Positions 5,421 through 11,161 of a stretch of DNA of 11,161 nt are shown here, piece after piece. Below the pieces are notes generated by a model. It saw only the letters and a program-made list of their open reading frames with translations, did no database searches and was not told the origin of the DNA. The stretch comes from Megamonas sp. UBA1792 (GTDB taxonomy: Bacteria; Bacillota_C; Negativicutes; Selenomonadales; Selenomonadaceae): positions 8,887 through 20,047 of the forward strand of contig DCFY01000121.1 in NCBI GenBank assembly GCA_002315155.1, in the 5' to 3' direction. Position 1 is the stretch's first letter. Every line of letters starts with the position of its first letter. The position numbers and the translations under genes were made by a program.

Positions 5421-6071
5421 TCATCTCTGGTACTGTTTAAAATTCTTGATAATTACGATTGGTGTCTTCTGTGATGCATTACCAAAAGGATTATCAATAA
5501 GAAGATGTGCCACCTTGCTGCCATCTACACCATCTGTAACCCCAACAATACGTGAACGCTTGAGATCATTAACATCAGCAATTACTGCGCCAAAACAGCC
5601 AAGGCGTTCTTTCAAACGCTTGACAACATCCTGCGGATTTTTCGGTCCATAAACAATATGCTTATCAAATGGTGGCATCGTTCCGGTTACATCATCAATA
5701 AGTGCAGTCTGTTCACCGCCCCATTTATAAAAAATACCGTTTTGACCAACTAGTTTGCCCAAAAAGCCGGCAAAAAGTGCAAATGCAACACGCCACTTTC
5801 CCTCAACATTCATAAGCGACTGCATGCCATGCGGGCTTGCAAGACTTCCCTGATCCGGAATGAAACGGCAACAGAAAAGGGCCACACGTGTAAGCTTCAA
5901 TTCTTCCGGACGAACAATACGTCCCTGTGTAATAGCAACAACACTTTCTGCTACAGATATTACATCATTTTCGCCAATTTTACCCTTTGTATACTTTTCG
6001 ACGATATCTACGATATCATCTTTTGTTGTTAAGATGCGCGTAGGCACCGAAACCATTTCAACATCTGGCAT
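5421..6071 (-). CDS. CofE-like protein (coenzyme F420-0:L-glutamate ligase superfamily)
   Basis: This 216-residue cytoplasmic protein resembles the F420-0:gamma-glutamyl ligase domain (PF01996), which in archaea and actinobacteria adds L-glutamate to F420-0 using GTP. The visible family-like parts are the N-terminal [19 protein letters not shown] strand-helix, [20 protein letters not shown] (about 34-53), a central [18 protein letters not shown] region, and [20 protein letters not shown] near the C-terminus. It is somewhat short for CofE (about 250 residues). No other F420 gene is visible, and anaerobic Firmicutes of this kind are not known to make F420, so the substrate is probably different. 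TAAGGAG joins the stop of the upstream gene to the SD, so it is translated as part of the murI transcript. The link with glutamate racemase hints at glutamyl chemistry, which is inference. Confidence 0.7.
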   Translation of the reverse strand: MPDVEMVSVPTRILTTKDDIVDIVEKYTKGKIGENDVISVAESVVAITQGRIVRPEELKLTRVALFCCRFIPDQGSLASPHGMQSLMNVEGKWRVAFALFAGFLGKLVGQNGIFYKWGGEQTALIDDVTGTMPPFDKHIVYGPKNPQDVVKRLKERLGCFGAVIADVNDLKRSRIVGVTDGVDGSKVAHLLIDNPFGNASQKTPIVIIKNFKQYQR

Positions 6072-6084
6072 TCCTTATCGCTCC

Positions 6085-6624
6085 TTAATCTTCTGCTAAT
6101 TCGATACCAACAATCTTTGCAATTTCTTCATTTGGCAATAGGATATGTTCCTTTAAAAGCTTCCACGGACGACGTCCCAATTCCAGATAAATAATATCCA
6201 TTGGCAGATCCACCATATGCGTAAGCGTTTCTTTTATATCCCCATTCTTGCGTGCTGTAAGCTTGACCTTTGCCAAAACATAGATGCTTTTCTTCTTCTG
6301 AATCAATACCGATTCAAAATAATCATCTTCACGCGGTGCCTGATCCCATTCCGCCTTGCCTTCTACCTTTACACCATCGAACTGTTCATAAGGGAGCTGT
6401 GCCCTCACAAAACAATCCATAATCGTAGCGCACTGTGTACCAGCATTCGCAAACTCAATCTTTGTACTAAAGGTCACACTATCCTTTGTGAGTTCTTCCA
6501 TCTTGAAAGGTGTTCTTTGATCAACTCTTACTTCGACCTTCGCATTGCCTTCCCTTATAAAAAAAAGTTTGATAGCAATTACACAAAGCACAAGGATGCC
6601 TGCTATAACATATAAGACTTCCAC
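6085..6624 (-). CDS. Membrane-anchored protein of unknown function
   Basis: This 179-residue protein has one N-terminal transmembrane segment (residues about 3-23, VLYVIAGILVLCVIAIKLFFI) followed by a basic residue and a soluble domain of some 150 residues. The soluble part looks rich in beta strands (AKVEVRVDQ, SVTFSTKIEFANAG, SIYVLAKVKLTARK) and ends in a helix-rich tail. I do not recognise the family, and no catalytic motif is evident. The start is GTG at 6624, chosen because GGAGG lies 7 bases upstream. The gene begins 23 bases after murI and ends 13 bases before the CofE-like gene, so the three form one transcription unit. In Bacillus this slot holds gerM and related genes, but this protein does not look like GerM. 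Confidence 0.8.
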   Translation of the reverse strand: MEVLYVIAGILVLCVIAIKLFFIREGNAKVEVRVDQRTPFKMEELTKDSVTFSTKIEFANAGTQCATIMDCFVRAQLPYEQFDGVKVEGKAEWDQAPREDDYFESVLIQKKKSIYVLAKVKLTARKNGDIKETLTHMVDLPMDIIYLELGRRPWKLLKEHILLPNEEIAKIVGIELAED

Positions 6625-6647
6625 ATCAATACCTCCAAATTTTTCTC

Positions 6648-7469
6648 TTACTTATTTGCTTCGTACTTTGTTAAATCCACACATTTAAATTCTGCAGTAT
6701 TCACATTAAGTACAAGCTTGACCATTTTACGTGCTTTCTCAATATCCGCTGAAAAGCACATTTTCAAAGACCCCTTGCTCTTCCCCTCATGCAGAAGCTG
6801 TTCTCTTTTCAGCTGAGTCAATGCATCAAGAGCGGTCGCCCGTGCCGGATTGACCAAATGTATACCTGCACTGAGATGCTTGCGCAGTATATCCGCAATG
6901 AGCGGATAATGCGTACATCCAAGAATCAGCGAGCCGATGCCTGTTCCCTTGAAAAATCCCATATACTTCTGTGCTGCAGCCTCAATCTCCGGACCAGCAA
7001 TCTGACCACCCTCAATAAGTGGTACAAATTCTGGGCAAGCTTTTGCATAAATTTCCACTGCTGCATCAAGCTCCATAGCAGAACGGCGATGCATTTCATT
7101 ATGCACAGTCGCCTCCGTTGCAATAACACCAATACGCTTATTACCACCACCAGCTTTAACAGCCTCACAAATTGCACTATTCATTGGAATAATTGGAAAT
7201 GAATACATTTCTTTCGCTATTGCATAGGCATTTGTTGTTGTTGTGTTACAGGCAATTACGACCATCTTCACCTTCTGTGCCATAAAGAACCGCATGTTCT
7301 GATGCATGAACTTCACGATTTCCCGAGGATCACGTGAACCATAAGGCACTCTTGCTGTATCTCCCATATAAATCAAATCTTCATTTGGCAGCATTTGTCG
7401 TAGTTCCTTCACTACCGTAAGCCCGCCAATCCCCGAATCAAAAATACCGATAGGTGCACAACTATCCAT
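6648..7469 (-). CDS. murI: Glutamate racemase
   Basis: This 273-residue cytoplasmic enzyme converts L-glutamate to D-glutamate for peptidoglycan, without a cofactor. The two catalytic cysteines are C74 in VIACNTTTTN and C185 in LILGCTHYPL. The N-terminal IGIFDSGIGGLTVV (about 7-20) and MGDTARVPYGSR (about 35-46) motifs bind substrate. Length and motif order are those of the family. The SD AAGGAGG is 7 bases before the ATG, and a near-consensus promoter lies upstream. The next two genes follow with 23- and 13-base gaps, so murI leads a three-gene operon that closes at the 5372-5410 terminator. The C-terminal tail (about residues 225-273, ending DLTKYEANK) extends past the catalytic core and is the least conserved-looking part. 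Confidence 0.97.
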   Translation of the reverse strand: MDSCAPIGIFDSGIGGLTVVKELRQMLPNEDLIYMGDTARVPYGSRDPREIVKFMHQNMRFFMAQKVKMVVIACNTTTTNAYAIAKEMYSFPIIPMNSAICEAVKAGGGNKRIGVIATEATVHNEMHRRSAMELDAAVEIYAKACPEFVPLIEGGQIAGPEIEAAAQKYMGFFKGTGIGSLILGCTHYPLIADILRKHLSAGIHLVNPARATALDALTQLKREQLLHEGKSKGSLKMCFSADIEKARKMVKLVLNVNTAEFKCVDLTKYEANK

Positions 7470-7514
7470 TACACCGCCTCCTTAAAAAACATTCCGAAAA
7501 TATACGTTGTATCT

Positions 7515-7543
7515 ATTATACGCAATTTTCATTGCTTTTCCAA
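7515..7543 (-). promoter_or_regulatory. Promoter of the murI operon
   Basis: On the minus strand TTGGAA (7538-7543) and a perfect TATAAT (7515-7520) are separated by exactly 17 bases. The spacer contains the inverted repeat GCAAT-TTTC-ATTGC (7522-7535), which could be an operator. The -35 box begins only 4 bases after the thioesterase stop codon, so murI can be expressed independently. Confidence 0.75.
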
Positions 7544-7546
7544 ATA

Positions 7547-7954
7547 CTATTTCAGCACATCCCTGAGCTTCGCGTAATATTTTTCCGGCAGCCGCGAGAT
7601 ACTTCCTGTTTCCCTGTTCGTAAACACATTCTGCGTATGTCCTTCAACAAGCACCGTTTGATCCGCTTCACGCAGAATGCGATAATCAAATGCCATCTTG
7701 ACTTTCGTAAGTGCGGTTGGTATCGTTTCAATAATAAGTACATCATCAAACCTGCCAGGCGAAACATATTTACAGTTCACATCTGTAATCGGAAAAACAA
7801 AGCCATCCTTCATAAGATCCCCAAGCGTTATACCTGCCTTACGCAGAAAATCCACACGTCCAATCTCGAACCAACGGATATAGTTTGCATGGTGCACTAC
7901 AGCCATTGCATCCGTATCATAAAAGTTTACCCGATGCGTTATTCTCGTTACCAA
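7547..7954 (-). CDS. YbgC/FadM-type hotdog acyl-CoA thioesterase
   Basis: This 135-residue cytoplasmic protein has the 4-hydroxybenzoyl-CoA thioesterase (hotdog) fold and hydrolyses acyl-CoA thioesters. The catalytic motif is FYDTDAMAVVHHANYIRWFE (residues 11-30), with D15 as the likely catalytic aspartate and the usual aromatic/His cluster after it. FLRKAGITL, the central CKYVSPGRFDDVLII strand and the C-terminal VLVEGHTQNVFTN segment complete the fold. The length is normal. The start is TTG at 7954, supported by a G-rich SD (AGGGGG) 8 bases upstream and by starting the protein just before the first strand. It has its own promoter after a strong terminator. The physiological substrate cannot be read from the sequence. 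Confidence 0.9.
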   Translation of the reverse strand: MVTRITHRVNFYDTDAMAVVHHANYIRWFEIGRVDFLRKAGITLGDLMKDGFVFPITDVNCKYVSPGRFDDVLIIETIPTALTKVKMAFDYRILREADQTVLVEGHTQNVFTNRETGSISRLPEKYYAKLRDVLK

Positions 7955-7979
7955 TTTTAGTTCCCCCTGCTGTCACTTT

Positions 7980-7994
7980 GCCAATATGTTTGGC
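7980..7994. promoter_or_regulatory. GCCAA-N5-TTGGC inverted repeat at the thioesterase start of transcription
   Basis: The perfect 5-bp palindrome lies between the -10 region at 8001-8006 and the SD of the thioesterase gene, the position of a repressor operator. The regulator is unknown. Confidence 0.35.
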
Positions 7995-8000
7995 GCATAA

Positions 8001-8034
8001 CTTATAGAGTAGAACAAATTCAAGGCAAAGTCAA
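8001..8034 (-). promoter_or_regulatory. Promoter of the thioesterase gene
   Basis: Two overlapping options exist on the minus strand. One is TTGCCT (8023-8028) with TATAAG (8001-8006), 16-base spacer. The other is TTGACT (8029-8034) with TACTCT (8006-8011), 17-base spacer. The region follows the glutathione peroxidase terminator directly, so a new transcript is expected to start here. Confidence 0.5.
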
Positions 8035-8048
8035 GGATTTGTCACAGG

Positions 8049-8084
8049 AAAAAGACCTTCACAGAAAAATATCTGCAAAGGTCT
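8049..8084 (-). terminator. Strong terminator after the glutathione peroxidase gene
   Basis: Positions 8053-8065 and 8072-8084 form a 13-bp stem in the minus-strand RNA, including two G-U pairs, around a 6-base loop. It is followed by TTTTT (8053-8049). A T run at 8089-8093 also follows the stem on the plus strand, so it may work in both directions. Confidence 0.85.
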
Positions 8085-8154
8085 CTGCTTTTTATACTTT
8101 TCCATCAGCAATGATTTTTGTATAATTTGCCAGACCAAAATTTGACAAAAAAAA

Positions 8155-8700
8155 TCAAAGTGCCGCTTTAATAACAGAATCAAGCTCTTCCGGTGTAAAA
8201 GTAGGTTCATATCTTCCCTGTACTGTACCATCCCGTCCAATAAGGAACTTAGTGAAATTCCATTTGACTCCGTTGCCATCCAGATTTTCAGGATAATGTG
8301 CCTTGACGACACCTTGAATTTTCCGTCCAGTTTCCTTATCAAGTTCAAAACCTTTAAAAGGAGCTGCATCGCTCAAAAATTTAAAAAGAGGATCTGCATT
8401 TTCACCCCGCACATCAATTTTTGCAAACAAAGGAAAAGTAACACCATGATTCACCCGACAAAAAGATTCAATTGTATCATTGGTGCCCGTTTCCTGTGCA
8501 AGAAACTGGTTGCACGGAAAACCAAGTATTACAAGACCCTGACCCTTATATTTCATATAAAGTTTTTGCAGACCGTCGTACTGTGGCGTAAAACCGCATT
8601 TACTAGCCGTATTAACAATCAGTAAAAGTTTCCCCTTATACGTACGAAGAGAAACCTCATTTTCTTTGATGTCTTTTACCTTATAATCATAAAATCCCAT
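8155..8700 (-). CDS. gpx: Glutathione peroxidase family protein (thioredoxin-dependent type)
   Basis: This 181-residue cytoplasmic peroxidase reduces hydrogen and lipid peroxides. The peroxidatic residue is C35 in NTASKCGFTPQY, a cysteine rather than selenocysteine. The rest of the catalytic set is Q65 in FPCNQF and W147-N148 in KWNFTKFL. C81 in SFCRVNHGVTFP sits where the resolving cysteine of two-Cys, thioredoxin-using members lies. Thioredoxin is therefore the more likely reductant than glutathione, which such anaerobes usually lack. The SD AAAAGGAG is 9 bases upstream. It follows the ferritin gene by 73 bases and ends at a strong terminator. Pairing with ferritin suggests a joint response to peroxide and iron. 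Confidence 0.95.
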   Translation of the reverse strand: MGFYDYKVKDIKENEVSLRTYKGKLLLIVNTASKCGFTPQYDGLQKLYMKYKGQGLVILGFPCNQFLAQETGTNDTIESFCRVNHGVTFPLFAKIDVRGENADPLFKFLSDAAPFKGFELDKETGRKIQGVVKAHYPENLDGNGVKWNFTKFLIGRDGTVQGRYEPTFTPEELDSVIKAAL

Positions 8701-8721
8701 ATCCTTCAGCTCCTTTTATAT

Positions 8722-8750
8722 ATAGTACTTCAACGTTTGAATTTTCTAAA
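8722..8750 (-). promoter_or_regulatory. Possible promoter of gpx with TATAGTAC repeats
   Basis: On the minus strand TTTAGA (8745-8750) and TACTAT (8722-8727) are 17 bases apart, each matching consensus at four positions. ATAGTAC recurs at 8722-8728, inverted at 8754-8760, and again at 8776-8782 inside the end of the ferritin gene. The arrangement may be an operator set for gpx or coincidence in AT-rich DNA. Confidence 0.3.
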
Positions 8751-8773
8751 CAGGTACTATCTTTAACCTTACT

Positions 8774-9286
8774 TTATAGTACGAGACTTGGTGCAACATA
8801 AACTCGAGCAGCCAGCTCTGCATCAATCAAATAAAGCCCCTTGGCATCTTTGCCAAACAAGTCATACCTTTTTACAACATCTTCTGTATTCTTTTCTTCT
8901 TCACCCTGCTCCTTGACAAACCAATCAAGGAACTGCATCGTACGAAAATCTTTTTGTTCATAAGCGACTGCATACATATTGTGAATCGATGCGGTTACTT
9001 TTTTTTCGTGCTCAAACGCAGCATTTGCCGGTTCACGGAAATCATGAAAAATCATATTAGGTGCTTTCACATCCTGCAAAACAACCTTTTCATTATTGTT
9101 TAGCAAATATTGCATAAACAACATAGCATGATCACGTTCTTCCTGTGTCTGAACATAAAACCAGTTACTAAAACCATTAAGGTTCTCATCAGCATAGTAA
9201 CTATAAATATCCAGATAAAAATAAGCAGAATACCATTCCATATTGACTTGATCATTGAGTAATGCTACTAATTCCTTATTAATCAT
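8774..9286 (-). CDS. ftn: Bacterial non-haem ferritin
   Basis: This iron-storage protein oxidises Fe(II) and keeps the mineral in a 24-subunit cytoplasmic shell. I choose the ATG at 9286 (170 residues). The in-frame ATG at 9295 directly touches the SD AAGGAG (9296-9301), while 9286 is 9 bases away. With this start the ferroxidase ligands fall at E17, E50, H53, E94, E126-Q127 and E129-E130, the same numbers as in E. coli FtnA. Y24 is also kept, and the EERDHA helix is clear. No haem-ligand methionine pattern of bacterioferritin is evident. The 157 bases upstream have no clear promoter or terminator, so read-through from korAB is possible. gpx follows on the same strand. Confidence 0.95.
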   Translation of the reverse strand: MINKELVALLNDQVNMEWYSAYFYLDIYSYYADENLNGFSNWFYVQTQEERDHAMLFMQYLLNNNEKVVLQDVKAPNMIFHDFREPANAAFEHEKKVTASIHNMYAVAYEQKDFRTMQFLDWFVKEQGEEEKNTEDVVKRYDLFGKDAKGLYLIDAELAARVYVAPSLVL

Positions 9287-9443
9287 TACATTCATCTCCT
9301 TTATTATAATTCAAACATAAAAACCGATGGCCTCTATGCTTAAAATACGAAACTTTCTTGTCTCTTTTCCCCTTTTAAGTATGCATTCAACATCACCTGC
9401 AAAATACTAAACCGCAGTTTTAAAAGTCTCTCATAAATTAATT

Positions 9444-10295
9444 TCAAATATAAGAATGAATCAGTCGGCTCACAACATCCGGCATTGTTTTTCTGTCCAG
9501 CAATGGCACTTTCTGCTTTAAGATCATATTTTTCTCATGATATGTTTTCTTTTCTTCCAGATATAAAAGCCCTATCGGAATACGGTCACCCATTTCCATG
9601 ACTTTTTGCATAGCAGAAACTTTATCCTTATAATCATACGATGCATCCAGTTCATACACTCGCTTATTATACCATGCAAAAGTATTCGTTTTGTTAAAAC
9701 TTACACAGGGTTGAAAAATATCAAGCAACGCATAACCTTTGTATTCGATTGCCTGTTTCATCAACGATACCAAATGTTCCCGACGCCCTGTAAACGCACG
9801 TGCAACAAATCCGGCCCCGGATGCGATAGCGAGAAGAAGCGGATTAAGGGGTTCATTGAAATTGCCATCAACTTGAATGCCCGTTTTAAGCCCTATAACA
9901 GAAGTTGGTGATGCCTGCCCTTTCGTTAGCCCATAAATCTGATTATCATGAACAAAATGAGTAATATCAACATTTCTGCGAATATTATGAAGAAAGTGGT
10001 TGCCGCCTTCTCCATAAGAATCTCCATCGCCCGTATTGACAATTACCGTCATCTTCTCATTGGCGATTTTGGCTGCAACAGCGGCCGGAAGAGACCGCCC
10101 ATGAAGACCACAAAAAGCATTTGCATTGATGTACTGAGGTGTTTTCGCCGCCTGACCAATTCCCGCCGCAATCAACACTTCAGAAGGTTCCTTCCCGAGC
10201 TCTTCAAGAGCCGTTTTTAGGCATTCCAAAATGACAAAATCACCGCACCCCGGACACCAGGCCGTCTCACGCGTACAAAATTTATCCGTGCTCAT
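9444..10295 (-). CDS. korB: 2-oxoacid:ferredoxin oxidoreductase, beta subunit (KorB type)
   Basis: This 283-residue thiamine-diphosphate-binding subunit, with KorA, oxidatively decarboxylates a 2-oxoacid (probably 2-oxoglutarate or a related acid) to acyl-CoA and reduces ferredoxin. CPGCGD holds C14 and C17 of the [4Fe-4S] site. The diphosphate motif is GDGDSYGEGGNHF (89-101), followed by NQIYGLTKGQASPTS (118-132). C197 in FQPCVSFN is the expected late ligand. The third classical ligand, in GIGC, is glutamine here (Q48 in GIGQAAKTPQYINANAF), a feature I believe marks a subclass of KorB rather than damage. The ATG overlaps the korA stop (ATGA), so the two are translationally coupled. Substrate specificity is not certain. 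Confidence 0.93.
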   Translation of the reverse strand: MSTDKFCTRETAWCPGCGDFVILECLKTALEELGKEPSEVLIAAGIGQAAKTPQYINANAFCGLHGRSLPAAVAAKIANEKMTVIVNTGDGDSYGEGGNHFLHNIRRNVDITHFVHDNQIYGLTKGQASPTSVIGLKTGIQVDGNFNEPLNPLLLAIASGAGFVARAFTGRREHLVSLMKQAIEYKGYALLDIFQPCVSFNKTNTFAWYNKRVYELDASYDYKDKVSAMQKVMEMGDRIPIGLLYLEEKKTYHEKNMILKQKVPLLDRKTMPDVVSRLIHSYI

Positions 10296-11161
10296 TTGAC
10301 TTCCCCCTTTTGAATACGTTCGGCAATTTCTTCAGCAGAAAGCTGCCGGCCATCGTACTTCAAAATACTGCGGCTGCATGTAATACCAGTTTCTTCACGA
10401 ATCAAACCTGCCAGCTGGCCCGTTGCATTCTGCTCGATATTAATAATATGACAAACCTTCGCGCTTTTTTCTTTGAGCAGCTTCTGCGGCAGAGGATAAA
10501 CATCACCAAATACCAGCCCAGCATAACCGTTTGGCTTGTCTTTATTCAGTAAACGAACAGCCTCCTCTATGGGTCCCCATAGAGATCCCCAGCCAATAAG
10601 AAGCGTATCAAAACCATCAGCACCGATAAATTCCGGCTCCTGCAGTTCTTTCTTTAAACCTTCAATCTTTTTCATTCGTTTGTCCATCATCCGAATTCTG
10701 ACTTCCGCTGACTCCGTAATCTGGCCTCGCTCATCATGCTCATCACTATCGATTGCCACAAGATGCTCTGTCTTTCCCGGAATCAACCGGGGTGATATTC
10801 CATTCTCAGTATATTTATAACGAACATATTCATCCTCACCGGAATATTCCGAAATTGGTTTTGCTATTTCGATATTTTCCGGACTGAACAACGGAACCGT
10901 CGAGGTAGCATCCCCAAGATATTGATCACTCAACAAAATAACAGGAATCTGATATTTTTCTGCCAAATGAAAAGCCCGCATCGTTTGATAAAAAGCATCA
11001 GAAGCATTTCGCAGTGCAATAACCATGCGTGGGAACTCACCCTGTGATGCAGAAATAACAAATTTCAAATCGCTTTGTTCCGTTCTTGTAGGAAGTCCCG
11101 TCGCCGGTCCTGGACGCTGAACATCAATCACGACAAGCGGAATTTCTGCTATACCAGAAAA
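10292..11161 (-). CDS. korA: 2-oxoacid:ferredoxin oxidoreductase, alpha subunit (KorA type), C-terminal 289 residues
   Basis: The frame is open to the window edge, beginning FSGIAEIPLVVIDVQRPGPA. The GTG at 11131 is therefore an internal valine codon and the true start lies outside. The visible part has the pyrimidine-binding region DVQRPGPATGLPTRTEQSD, the LSDQYLGDAT stretch, the SDEHDERGQITESAEVR segment typical of KorA, and the C-terminal domain with NIEQNATGQLAGLIREETGI. Full-length KorA is about 370 residues, or about 570-600 when the gamma domain is fused at the N-terminus, which cannot be judged here. The stop overlaps the korB start by four bases. With KorB it forms the catalytic core that feeds electrons to ferredoxin. 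Confidence 0.93.
   Translation of the reverse strand, partial: FSGIAEIPLVVIDVQRPGPATGLPTRTEQSDLKFVISASQGEFPRMVIALRNASDAFYQTMRAFHLAEKYQIPVILLSDQYLGDATSTVPLFSPENIEIAKPISEYSGEDEYVRYKYTENGISPRLIPGKTEHLVAIDSDEHDERGQITESAEVRIRMMDKRMKKIEGLKKELQEPEFIGADGFDTLLIGWGSLWGPIEEAVRLLNKDKPNGYAGLVFGDVYPLPQKLLKEKSAKVCHIINIEQNATGQLAGLIREETGITCSRSILKYDGRQLSAEEIAERIQKGEVK

Noticed and set aside
9296..9312. PerR-box-like ATTATAAT upstream of ferritin
   Set aside because: Only one half of the TTATAAT-N-ATTATAA consensus is present, and the other half matches at very few positions.
9405..9424. Small hairpin (AAAC-TGCG-GTTT) after korB as a terminator
   Set aside because: The stem is only 4 bp and the T run after it is interrupted. 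Read-through into ferritin seems as likely.
11129..11131. GTG as the start codon of korA
   Set aside because: The frame continues to the window edge with a sequence typical of KorA, so the gene begins outside the window.

Overview
The window looks like a chromosomal segment of an anaerobic, fairly AT-rich Firmicute, most likely in the Negativicutes (Selenomonadales/Veillonellales type). This rests on a ferredoxin-dependent 2-oxoacid oxidoreductase, strong AGGAGG-type ribosome binding sites, a murI–rph neighbourhood and a cluster of small secreted surface-adhesin-E-like proteins. No marker gene fixes the genus, so the taxonomic placement is an inference.

The left part (1-4079) is accessory in character and reads on the plus strand. 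It holds the tail of a His/Pro-rich protein with its terminator, then a short non-initiating coding fragment on the minus strand. An XRE-type repressor follows, preceded by two identically spaced GTAC-N5-GTAC operators, then an unrecognised 103-residue protein and a QueG-like double 4Fe-4S protein. It ends with three exported paralogues, the last two being recent tandem copies. The 87-base gap between those two copies holds two long hairpins, and the second one buries the ribosome binding site of the third copy in a perfect 15-bp stem.

Positions 4080-4553 contain no convincing gene. A minus-strand terminator lies at 4113-4140 and a block with several hairpins lies upstream of it. This may be the 3' UTR of rph or an independent structured RNA.

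The right part (4554-11161) is conserved housekeeping and redox metabolism, all on the minus strand. In transcription order it is korA (cut by the window end), korB, ferritin, a thioredoxin-type glutathione peroxidase, terminator, a hotdog acyl-CoA thioesterase, murI, a membrane-anchored unknown, a CofE/F420-ligase-like protein, terminator, rph and a final terminator. The genes form short transcription units with visible promoters before the thioesterase, murI and rph. KorAB links 2-oxoacid oxidation to ferredoxin. Ferritin and peroxidase would handle iron and peroxide. MurI supplies D-glutamate for the cell wall, and Rph trims tRNA 3' ends.

The points most worth following up are the SD-sequestering hairpin, the CofE-like protein apparently co-transcribed with glutamate racemase, and the structured gene-free block after rph.
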